Shown one piece after another: positions 50,681 to 59,800 of a DNA stretch of 64,000 nt; within the stretch, counting starts at the first letter, position 1; each line of letters begins with the position of its first letter. The DNA lies in the NCBI GenBank assembly GCA_963669295.1, contig OY769938.1, forward strand, positions 3,224,001 to 3,288,000. The letters are read 5' to 3'. A model generated the notes under the pieces. The model worked only from the letters and a program-made list of their open reading frames with translations, was not told where the DNA came from and ran no database searches. Origin of the DNA: G963669295 sp963669295. GTDB lineage: Bacteria > Bacteroidota > Bacteroidia > Flavobacteriales_D > CALLUQ01. The translations under genes and the position numbers were made by a program.

Positions 50681-50724
50681 ACGTTCAAAATTAGGTAGAG
50701 CATACTGCAATAAAAATGCCACAA

Positions 50725-51426
50725 TTACCAGGGGTTGGTGGCCCACACGGTTAATTCAGGAATCATACCACGGTCATCCATTTCCAGTGTGGCTTTAATG
50801 GCGTGTGCAATTTCTTCGCCACGCAGCTTGTTGGGTTCCTCTGGCCGCTCGGTTCTGTCGGGGTTGGCAAAAGCTGTTTTTACTTCACTGGGGTTCACTA
50901 ACATTACCCGTACGTTAAACTTACGCAACTCGGCTTGCCAACATTGGGTCATACCGCGCAGTGCAAACTTAGAGGCAGCATATACGGTACCTCGCTCAAA
51001 CCCCTTGGTGCCAGCAGTAGAAGCTATGTTAATGATGTTGCCATAGTTTTGAGCCTTAAACACCTTCGCAACTTCCTGTGCCATCAGTGCGGCACCAAAC
51101 ACATTGATGCCAAATACGGTTTCAAACTGCTCCAGCGTAAGCTCATCCAACAAATCGAATGCGCCAATACCTGCATTGTTAATCAATACATTGAGCCCTC
51201 CCATGTATTCTTGCGCTTCGCTTACCGTTCGTTTAATGTCGACAGTATTGGCCACATCCATGGCAATGCCACGTACTCCTAATTCGTTGGCAGCCGCCTG
51301 CAGCCGCACTTCATTACGTCCTGTAATCACCACTTGTGCTCCTGCTTCTTTCAGCTTTTTTGCGGTAGCTTTTCCAATGCCTAAGCTGCCTCCTGTTACC
51401 AATACTTTTGCGTTATTAAGGTTCAT
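50725..51426 (-). CDS. SDR-family oxidoreductase
   Basis: A 233-residue classical short-chain dehydrogenase: NAD(P) loop VTGGSLGIGKA (10-20), structural LINNAGIGAFD (81-91), catalytic Ser in INIASTAG, and Tyr149-Ala-Ala-Ser-Lys153 (YAASK). Arg at TGRNE suggests NADP preference. Substrate not identifiable. The gene precedes the DUF1579-like gene on the same strand, 44 bp apart. Confidence 0.92.
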   Translation of the reverse strand: MNLNNAKVLVTGGSLGIGKATAKKLKEAGAQVVITGRNEVRLQAAANELGVRGIAMDVANTVDIKRTVSEAQEYMGGLNVLINNAGIGAFDLLDELTLEQFETVFGINVFGAALMAQEVAKVFKAQNYGNIINIASTAGTKGFERGTVYAASKFALRGMTQCWQAELRKFNVRVMLVNPSEVKTAFANPDRTERPEEPNKLRGEEIAHAIKATLEMDDRGMIPELTVWATNPW

Positions 51427-51574
51427 CTATTTATGTGTTTTTTGAGTGAATTTTAAAGATAATGATTTCGCGCAAAAAATAATTTCACCCTCAAACAACC
51501 TTTTCAGTCTTTTTTTCGTCTTTGTATAGCAGGACACCGTTACACAGGTCCTTTTAACAATCAATTTTTACTAC

Positions 51575-54031
51575 ATGAAAAAATTTTTGCTTCTCCTTGC
51601 TTTGCTTCCATCCCTCTGCTTTGCACAAAAAGAAGCCAATATCTGGTACTTTGGTGCTGGTGCGGGCTTAGACTTTAATGGCGGTGCCCCGGTGCCCCTC
51701 ACCAACGGACAGCTCAACACTACTGAGGGTTGTGCGTCTATTGCCGACCGCAATACCGGCCAGTTGCTATTTTATACCGATGGCATTACTGTGTGGGATG
51801 CCAACCACAACATCATGCCTAATGGCACTGGACTCACTGGCAACCCTTCCTCTACTCAATCGGGCATTATTGTGCCAGCACCAGGCAACCCCGATTTGTA
51901 TTACATCTTTACGGTACCTGTTGGCGCAGTTCCTACCGGGTTACAATATTCGGAGGTAGACATGACCCTAAACGGAGGGCTGGGCGATGTGAACGCCAAT
52001 AAAAACATTTACATTACCGACCCTGTTACCGAAAAGGTAACGGCAGCACGTCATGCCAATGGCACCGACATTTGGGTGTTGACCCACATGTGGAACAGCG
52101 ATGCGTTTCATGCCTACCTCGTAACATCTGGTGGAGTAACCATGACCCCTGTTATTTCTAACGTAGGATCGCAACATACAGGTGGTACGGCCAATACCAT
52201 TGGGTATTTAAAAACATCGCCAGATGGCAGTAAGGTAGCGGTAGCGTTAGATCATGGTGGCGACTTTGTAGAAGTGTTCGATTTCAACAATGCCACAGGA
52301 GTCATTACCAGCCCCATTACCTTTTACATGGACAACCCTTATGGGGTAGAATTTTCGCCCGACAATACCAAGTTGTATGTGGGCACCGAGTTAAGCCCCC
52401 ATTTTTTATATCAATACGACCTATCAGCAGGCACTCCTGCCGATGTTATTGCTTCTGAAACTATCATTAGCAACAACAGCGACTTTTTAGGTGCTCTGCA
52501 ACTGGGGCCAGATGGCAAGATGTACATTACGCGCTACACGTCGGGCTTTTTAGCGGTCATTAACAATCCCAACGGGTTGGGTGCTGCTTGCAACTATGTG
52601 CAAGATGGGTTTAACCTGGGCGGCCCCACTGGCTTGTTAGGATTGCCCAACTTCATTACCACCTTCTTAAATGTAGATACTGCTTCGTTTAGTAGCAGCG
52701 GCTTTTGTGTGGGCGATAGTACCTACTTTACCAATACTTCCAGTGGCAACTTCATTTCGTCCTCCTGGGATTTTGGCGACCCCGGTTCGGGAGTGAACAA
52801 CACCTCGTCGTTGACTGATCCAGCACACTTGTTTACTGCTCCGGGCACGTACGATGTCACCTTGATTATTACCGACACTTTATCGTCTGATACCATTGTC
52901 AACACCATCACCATTAACCCATTGCCCATAGTAGATTTGGGCAACGATACTACCATTTGTGCGGGTGATGTGGTGGTGCTGGATGCCGGACCTTTCAGCA
53001 GCTTTACCTGGTCTACCGGCGATAGCACACAAACCATCAATGCCGATGCTATAGGCCAATATTGGGTACAGGTTACCGATGCTAATGGTTGTGTGGGTAC
53101 CGATACGGTAAACATTACTCCTGGTGCGCTCGACATTGATTTGGGCACCGATTTTACCTACTGCACGGCCGATAACCCAGTGTTGGATGCAGGCACGGGT
53201 GTTGCGTATACCTACCTGTGGTCGACCAATGCCACCAGCCAAACCATTAACGTAACTACTCCTGGCGATTACTGGGTGGAAGTAAGCGATGGTATTTGTG
53301 TGGGTGGCGATACGGTGAATGCAGCCCCCGGTGTGCTGAACATCAACTTAGGCCTTGACCAGCTGTTGTGCGACACGGCCACTATTACGTTGGATGCTAG
53401 TGCTGGCGTGGCGTATGTGTACGATTGGTCGACCAATGCCACTACCCAAACCATTGGGGTGAATACTTCGGGTACCTACTGGGTGGAAGTGAATGATGGC
53501 GTTTGTACGGGTAACGATACGGTAAGTGTGTTGTACGATATTCCAGCAGTGGAATTGGGCAATGGCATTAGCAGTTGTGTAGAAGTAGTATTAAACGCAC
53601 AAAACCCCGGAGCCAGCTACTTGTGGTCTACCGGAGCCATAACGCAAACCATCAACGTGCTTACCGATGGCATTTACTGGGTAGAGGTCACCAACGGCAG
53701 CGGCTGTGTGGCTACCGATACGGTAGAAGTGTTGATTGATGCTAGTGCTTTCGATCAAACCATTCCCAATGTATTTACGCCCAATGGCGATGGCATCAAC
53801 GACTTTTTGGTGTATACCATTGCTGGTGTTGAAACATTCGACCTGCAAATTTACAATCGATGGGGAGCGTTGATGTTTGAATCGAGCGATGCAGCACAAG
53901 TATGGAACGGACAAAACGAGGCTGGCAATGCTGCTCCTGATGGCACTTATTTTTGGGTGTTAACTTACACATCTACTTGTGGTGATGGCGAGCAACAAAC
54001 GGTTACCGGTACGGTGTCGTTGATGCGGTAG
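51575..54031 (+). CDS. Giant surface protein 1: propeller, PKD, 4 Ig-like repeats, type B sorting domain
   Basis: An 818-residue protein with signal peptide (1-18, ends CFAQ). The N-terminal ~350 residues look like a WD/beta-propeller (NIWYFGAGAGLDFNGG, YTDGITVWDANHN, FSPDNTKLYVG, LQLGPDGKMY). A PKD domain follows (about 385-450, SSSWDFGDPGSG), then four ~68-residue Ig-like domains of types C, A, B and D. These begin near 52931, 53123, 53333 and 53549, with C-to-D spacing 618 bp. A CHU_C type B sorting domain ends the protein (TIPNVFTPNGDGIN, LQIYNRWG, DGTYFWVLTY). It is exported by the type IX system and anchored on the surface. Confidence 0.9.
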   Translation: MKKFLLLLALLPSLCFAQKEANIWYFGAGAGLDFNGGAPVPLTNGQLNTTEGCASIADRNTGQLLFYTDGITVWDANHNIMPNGTGLTGNPSSTQSGIIVPAPGNPDLYYIFTVPVGAVPTGLQYSEVDMTLNGGLGDVNANKNIYITDPVTEKVTAARHANGTDIWVLTHMWNSDAFHAYLVTSGGVTMTPVISNVGSQHTGGTANTIGYLKTSPDGSKVAVALDHGGDFVEVFDFNNATGVITSPITFYMDNPYGVEFSPDNTKLYVGTELSPHFLYQYDLSAGTPADVIASETIISNNSDFLGALQLGPDGKMYITRYTSGFLAVINNPNGLGAACNYVQDGFNLGGPTGLLGLPNFITTFLNVDTASFSSSGFCVGDSTYFTNTSSGNFISSSWDFGDPGSGVNNTSSLTDPAHLFTAPGTYDVTLIITDTLSSDTIVNTITINPLPIVDLGNDTTICAGDVVVLDAGPFSSFTWSTGDSTQTINADAIGQYWVQVTDANGCVGTDTVNITPGALDIDLGTDFTYCTADNPVLDAGTGVAYTYLWSTNATSQTINVTTPGDYWVEVSDGICVGGDTVNAAPGVLNINLGLDQLLCDTATITLDASAGVAYVYDWSTNATTQTIGVNTSGTYWVEVNDGVCTGNDTVSVLYDIPAVELGNGISSCVEVVLNAQNPGASYLWSTGAITQTINVLTDGIYWVEVTNGSGCVATDTVEVLIDASAFDQTIPNVFTPNGDGINDFLVYTIAGVETFDLQIYNRWGALMFESSDAAQVWNGQNEAGNAAPDGTYFWVLTYTSTCGDGEQQTVTGTVSLMR

Positions 54032-54049
54032 TCATGAATTGATTTTACA

Positions 54050-54083
54050 AAGCCCTTGTTCGCCTGGAATAAGGGCTTTTTTT
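54050..54083 (+). terminator. Terminator after surface protein 1
   Basis: AAGCCCTT (54050-54057) pairs with AAGGGCTT (54071-54078), then T to 54083. Confidence 0.88.
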
Positions 54084-54375
54084 ATGCTGCTACCCTTTGC
54101 CCTGGTTCGATCGGGGTGGAGTGAGGGCATATGCCAAAAGTGCTTGTGCGTAATTGTTGATGTTTGTTGGATAGGAGTTGCCGTTAATGGCTGTATAGTT
54201 ATGCAGCAAAGGTGCTGTGCTGATGCTGGTTTCTATACTCTACCTGCTGCTAACATTTTTTTGCTGTAAAATAATTCCCGCCAATGTCTCCCTTTTTTAT
54301 TATCTTGTTATTGATATACAGAACTCAGTTGCTAGGTTCTTTCATCAATTGCCTAAATGAAAAAACTTATGCATC
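54075..54375. repeat. Conserved spacer, copy 1 (~301 bp)
   Basis: The space before surface protein 2 matches 61409-61709 at exactly the same length (offset 7334) with only three base changes that I see. It has no convincing gene. It contains a TTATCTTG element and ends in the 55-base leader shared with the third copy. Confidence 0.92.
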
Positions 54376-56628
54376 ATGAAAAAACTTTTACTCCTCTTTG
54401 CTTTTCTCCCATCCCTTTGTTTTGCTCAAAAAGAAGCCAACATCTGGTACTTTCATAGTATTGCTGGTATGGATTTTAATGGTGGTGCTCCAGTGCCTCT
54501 TACCGATGGGATGTTGGGTCCTGCTCTCGAAGGTTGTACTTCCATCGCTGACCGCAATACCGGGCAGGTGTTGTTTTATACCGATGGCTCAGAAGTATGG
54601 GATGCCAGTCACAACATCATGCCCAACGGCTATGGGATTGAGGGGGGAGCGTCTTCCACTCAAACGGCCCTTATCGTACCGGCGCCTGGCAACCCCAATT
54701 TGTATTATCTCTTTACCGTAGATGAGGAGGGAGACCCTGAAGGGTTGCAATATTCGGAGGTAGACATGACCCTGAATGGAGGGTTGGGCGATATAAATGC
54801 CAACAAAAACATTTACATTACCGATCCTGTAACTGAAAAATTAACGGCAGTACATCATGCCAATGGCACCGACATTTGGGTATTGGCTCATTTATGGAAC
54901 AGCGATGAATTTCACGCCTACCTGGTTACGGCTAATGGTGTTACTACGACTCCGGTAATTTCTAACATCGGTATGCCACATCTTGGGTCAGGGTTGGGGA
55001 CTATTGGTTATATGAAAACCTCGCCCGATGGCAGTAGGCTGGCGGCAGCAGTAACTTTTAGCAACTTTGTAGAGGTATTCGATTTTGATAACGCTACGGG
55101 GGTGATTACCAATCCCATTACTTTATACGTGGACTACCCTTATGGCATAGAGTTTTCGCCTGACAATACCAAGCTGTATGTAGGAGGGGCGGAATCGGAT
55201 CCTCACTTTTTGTACCAGTACGACCTTGCTGCAGGTACCCCTGCTGACATCATTGCTTCTGAAACCATCATCAGCAACAACAGCGACGAATTAGGAGCAT
55301 TGCAGCTGGGGCCTGATTGTAAGATTTACGCTGCTCGGTATGGTTCGACCATTTTGGCAGTAATCAACGACCCCAATGCATTGGGAACGGCGTGTAACTA
55401 TGTGCAAGATGGGTTTAGCCTTGGCTGGGCTCCATGCATGTATGGGTTGCCCAATTTCGTTACTTCCTTTCTGGATAAAGACACGGTTTCGTTCAGTAGC
55501 ATTGGCTTTTGCTTTGGCGACAGTACTTATTTTACCAACATTTCTACGGGCAACTTTACTTCCTCCTCCTGGGATTTTGGCGACCCCGGCTCGGGGGTGA
55601 ACAACACATCGTCGTTGACCAACCCGGCGCATTTGTTTACAGCTCCTGGAAACTACCATGTAACGTTGGTCATTACCGACAACTTGTCGTCCGATACCAT
55701 TGTTAACACCATTACCATCAATCCGCCGCCTACAGTAGATTTGGGTAACGATACCACTATTTGCGCGGGCGATGTAGTGGTGGTGGATGCACAAAACCCT
55801 GGAGCCACCTATTTGTGGTCTATAGGTTCTACCACGCCAACCATCAATGCCAATGCTGTTGGTGAATATTGGGTACGGGTTACCAATGCCAATGGTTGTG
55901 TGGGTACCGATACGATAAACATTACTCCTGGGGTGCTTGACATTGATTTAGGTGCTGATTTTACCTATTGCCCGCCCGACAATCCAGTGTTGGATGCAGG
56001 CACAGGTGTTGTGTATACTTACCTGTGGTCGACCAGTGCTACCAGTCAAACCATTAACGTAACTACCCCTGGTGATTACTGGGTGGAAGTAAGTGATGGC
56101 CTTTGTGTAGGTAGCGATACGGTAAATGCGTTGTACGATATTCCAGTGGTAGCATTGGACAATAGCATGAGCGGTTGTGAGGTGGTGCTGAGTGCGCAAA
56201 ACCCTGGTGCCACCTATTTGTGGTCTACCGGAGCTACTACCCCAAGCATTAACGTGCTTACCGATGGCGTTTACTGGGTAGAGGTAACCAATAGCAGTGG
56301 TTGTGTGGCTACCGATACGGTAGAGGTGTTGATTGATGCTAGTGCTTTAGGTCAAACCATTCCCAACGTATTTACGCCCAATGGCGATGGCATCAACGAC
56401 TTTTTGACGCACACCATTGCTGAGGTTGAAACGTTCGATTTGCAAATCTATAACCGCTGGGGCGAGTTGATGTTTGAATCGAACAATGAGGAGCAGGTGT
56501 GGGATGGGCAAAACGAGGCTGGAAATGCCGCGCCCGATGGTACTTATTTTTGGGTGTTAACTTATATTGCTACCTGTGGTGATGGCGAACAACAAACGGT
56601 TACCGGAACCGTATCGGTAATGCGTTAA
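54376..56628 (+). CDS. Giant surface protein 2: propeller, PKD, 3 Ig-like repeats, type B sorting domain
   Basis: A 750-residue paralogue of protein 1 (signal peptide ends CFAQ). Propeller motifs include GMDFNGGAPVPLTDG and GAESDPHFLYQYDLAAG. The PKD domain (SSSWDFGDPGSG) precedes Ig-like domains of types C (55735), A and D (56149), then the CHU_C domain. The C-to-D distance is 414 bp, one domain less than in protein 1. The A domain ends in NALYDI, the normal end of a B domain, so A and B appear fused by recombination. Leader contains an out-of-frame ATG at 54357 that duplicates the gene start. Confidence 0.9.
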   Translation: MKKLLLLFAFLPSLCFAQKEANIWYFHSIAGMDFNGGAPVPLTDGMLGPALEGCTSIADRNTGQVLFYTDGSEVWDASHNIMPNGYGIEGGASSTQTALIVPAPGNPNLYYLFTVDEEGDPEGLQYSEVDMTLNGGLGDINANKNIYITDPVTEKLTAVHHANGTDIWVLAHLWNSDEFHAYLVTANGVTTTPVISNIGMPHLGSGLGTIGYMKTSPDGSRLAAAVTFSNFVEVFDFDNATGVITNPITLYVDYPYGIEFSPDNTKLYVGGAESDPHFLYQYDLAAGTPADIIASETIISNNSDELGALQLGPDCKIYAARYGSTILAVINDPNALGTACNYVQDGFSLGWAPCMYGLPNFVTSFLDKDTVSFSSIGFCFGDSTYFTNISTGNFTSSSWDFGDPGSGVNNTSSLTNPAHLFTAPGNYHVTLVITDNLSSDTIVNTITINPPPTVDLGNDTTICAGDVVVVDAQNPGATYLWSIGSTTPTINANAVGEYWVRVTNANGCVGTDTINITPGVLDIDLGADFTYCPPDNPVLDAGTGVVYTYLWSTSATSQTINVTTPGDYWVEVSDGLCVGSDTVNALYDIPVVALDNSMSGCEVVLSAQNPGATYLWSTGATTPSINVLTDGVYWVEVTNSSGCVATDTVEVLIDASALGQTIPNVFTPNGDGINDFLTHTIAEVETFDLQIYNRWGELMFESNNEEQVWDGQNEAGNAAPDGTYFWVLTYIATCGDGEQQTVTGTVSVMR

Positions 56629-56651
56629 TTAACAAATTGATTTTAAATGCA

Positions 56652-56684
56652 AAGCCCTTATTCACTTGGAATAAGGGCTTTTTT
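56652..56684 (+). terminator. Terminator after surface protein 2
   Basis: AAGCCCTTATT (56652-56662) pairs with AATAAGGGCTT (56670-56680), then T to 56684. The rest of the 207-bp spacer holds a -7 box TATCTTTG (56760-56767) and the 55-base leader repeated in copies 2 and 4 (56781-56835). Confidence 0.9.
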
Positions 56685-56759
56685 ACATTAATAGCTTTTA
56701 CTCCATTTACTCCAACGTGTTTTTACTCCAAAATAACTTTACTTCGAGTACTCTTTTTA

Positions 56760-56767
56760 TATCTTTG
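56760..56767 (+). promoter_or_regulatory. -7 box (TATCTTTG) of surface protein 3
   Basis: TATCTTTG fits TAnnTTTG and lies 68 bases before the ATG at 56836. Copies 2 and 4 have TATCTTGT at the matching place (54301-54308 and 61635-61642), so copy 3 may be the best-initiating member. No clear -33 TTG. Confidence 0.5.
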
Positions 56768-56835
56768 CTTTAGATATATGGAACTCAGTTGCTAGGTTCT
56801 TTCATCAATTGCCTAAATGAAAAAACTTATGCATC

Positions 56836-59800
56836 ATGAAAAAACTGATATTTCTCCTCATTTTTCTCCCATCCCTTTGCTTTGCTCAAAAAGAAGCCAA
56901 CATATGGTACTTCGGTAACGGTGCGGGCTTAGATTTTAATGGTGGTGCTCCGGTGCCTCTTATCGATGGTCAACTCAGCACTCTTGAGGGATGTGCCTCT
57001 ATTGCCGACCGCAATACCGGCCAGTTGTTGTTTTACACCGATGGCATTACTGTATGGGATGCCAACCATAACATGATGCCTAACGGCAACTGGCTTGGGG
57101 GAAACCCGTCTTCCACCCAATCGGGCATTATTGTGCCGGCACCGGGCAACCCCGACTTATATTACATCTTTACCATACCTGTTACGGCATCGCCTGTAGG
57201 GATGCAATATTCGGAAGTAGACATGACTCTGAATGGAGGACTGGGCGATATAAATGCCAACAAAAGCATATTCATTACTGCTTCGGTGACCGAAAAATTA
57301 ACAGCAGTGCGTCATGCCAATGGCACCGATATATGGGTGCTCACCCACATGTGGAACAGCGATGCGTTTCACGCTTACCTGGTTACCTCGGGTGGGGTAA
57401 CCATGACGCCAGTTATTTCTAACGTAGGATCGCAACATACCGGAGGAGTATTCAACACCATTGGCTATTTAAAAACCTCGCCTGATGGTAGTAAGATAGC
57501 CTTAGCGGTAGATCATGATGGCGATTTTGCAGAGGTGTTCGATTTCGATAACGCTACAGGTGTCGTTACCAATCCCATTACCTTTTACATGGACAATCCT
57601 TATGGGGTAGAGTTTTCGCCCGACAATACTAAGCTGTATGTGAGCACTGAGTCAAGCCCTCACTTTTTGTACCAGTATGACCTTTCAGCAGGTACTCCTG
57701 CTGATGTTATTGCTTCCGAAACCGTTATTAGCAATGGTATCGACTTTTTAGGTGCGTTGCAATTGGGACCTGATGGCAAGATGTACATTTCCCGCAATAG
57801 TAACAGCTTTTTAGCAGTAATCAACAACCCTAACGGGTTGGGTGCAGCGTGCAACTATGTACAAAATGGGGTCAATCTGAGTGGGCGTGTAGGCTGGTTG
57901 GGGCTGCCCAATTTTGTCACTACCTTCTTAAATGTAGATACGGTTTCGTTCAGCAGCAGTGGCTTTTGTTTTGGCGACAGTACTTACTTTACCAATACTT
58001 CTAGTGGCAACTTCAATTCATCCTCCTGGGACTTTAATGACCCTGGTTCGGGGGGTAACAATACGTCATCGCTAACCGACCCAGTGCATTTGTTTACCGC
58101 TCCCGGAACATACGATGTAACGTTGGTCATTACCGACAACCTATCGTCTGATACCATTGTTAACACCATTACCATTAACCCATCGCCTACGGTAGATTTG
58201 GGTAACGATACCACCATTTGTGCGGGCAATGTGGTGGTGTTGGATGCGCAAAACCCTGGGGGCACCTATTCGTGGTCTACTGGCGCTACCACGCCAACCA
58301 TTAATGTTAATGCTATTGGCCAATATTGGGTACAGGTAACCGACACCAATGGCTGTGTGGGTACCGATACAATAAACATTACCCCTGGTGCCCTCGACAT
58401 TGATTTAGGTGCCGACTTTACCTATTGTACAGCCGATAATCCATTGCTTGATGCAGGTGCGGGTATTTCGTATACCTATCTGTGGTCGACCAATGCTACC
58501 AGTCAAACCATTAACGTAACTACTCCTGGCGATTACTGGGTGGAGGTAAGCGATGGCATTTGCGTGGGTGGGGATACAATAAGTGCAACTCCCGGTGCGT
58601 TGAACATTGATTTGGGTACCGATTTCACCTATTGTACGGCCGATAATCCAGTGCTTGATGCTGGTGCAGGTACTGCTTACACTTACTTGTGGTCGACCAA
58701 TGCTACCAGCCAAACCATTAACGTAGTTACTCCTGGTGATTATTGGGTGGAAGTAAGTGATGGCGTATGTATAGGTAGCGATACGGTGAATGCATCCCCC
58801 GGTGTGCTAAACATCGACTTAGGGCCCGATCAGTTGTTGTGTGATATGGCCGCCATTACCCTGGATGCCAGTGCTGGCGTAGCGTATGTGTACGACTGGT
58901 CGACTAACGCTACCATGCAAACCATTGGAGTGGATACTTCAGGAACCTATTGGGTGGAAGTAAATGATGGTGTGTGTACGGGCACCGATACGGTAAGTGT
59001 GTTGTACGATATTGTAACGGTGGAATTGGACAACGATACTACTCTTTGTGCGGGCGATGTGGTGATGTTGGATGCACAAAACCCTGGAGCTACCTATTTG
59101 TGGTCTATTGGAGCTATTACGCAAACTATCAATGTGCTTACTGATGGTATTTATTGGGTAGAGGTGACCAATGCCAATGGCTGTATAGGTACCGATACGG
59201 TAAACGTTACTCCAGGTACCCTCGACATTGATTTGGGCACCGATTTTATCTATTGTACGGCCGATAATCCAGTGCTTGATGCTGGTGCAGGTGCTGCTTA
59301 TACCTACTTGTGGTCGACCAATGCTACCAGCCAAACCATTAACGTAACTACTCCTGGCGATTACTGGGTGGAAGTAAGTGATGGCATTTGTGTGGGTAGC
59401 GATACGGTGAATGCATCCCCTGGTGTGCTAAACATCGACTTAGGTTCCGACCAATTGTTGTGCGATACGGCTACCATTACCCTGGATGCTGGTGCTGGCG
59501 TAGCGTATGTGTACGATTGGTCGACCAACGCTACCACGCAAACCATTGGAGTAAATACCTCGGGTACTTATTGGGTGGAAGTAAATGATGGGGTATGCAC
59601 GGGCACCGATACGGTAAGTGTGTTGTACGATATTCCTGTTGTAGATTTGGGCAATGATACCACCATTTGTGCTGGTGATGTGGTGGTGTTGGATGCAGGG
59701 CCTTTCAATTCCTATACTTGGTCTACTGGTGCTACTACGCAAACCATCAATGCCAATATCATTGGTCAATATTGGGTACAGGTTGCCGATACCAATGGCT

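Noticed and set aside
54039..54269. 76-codon frame in the spacer, repeated at 61373-61603
   Set aside because: Both copies exist because the spacer DNA is nearly identical. The translation has no family features and the frame starts in the terminator region.
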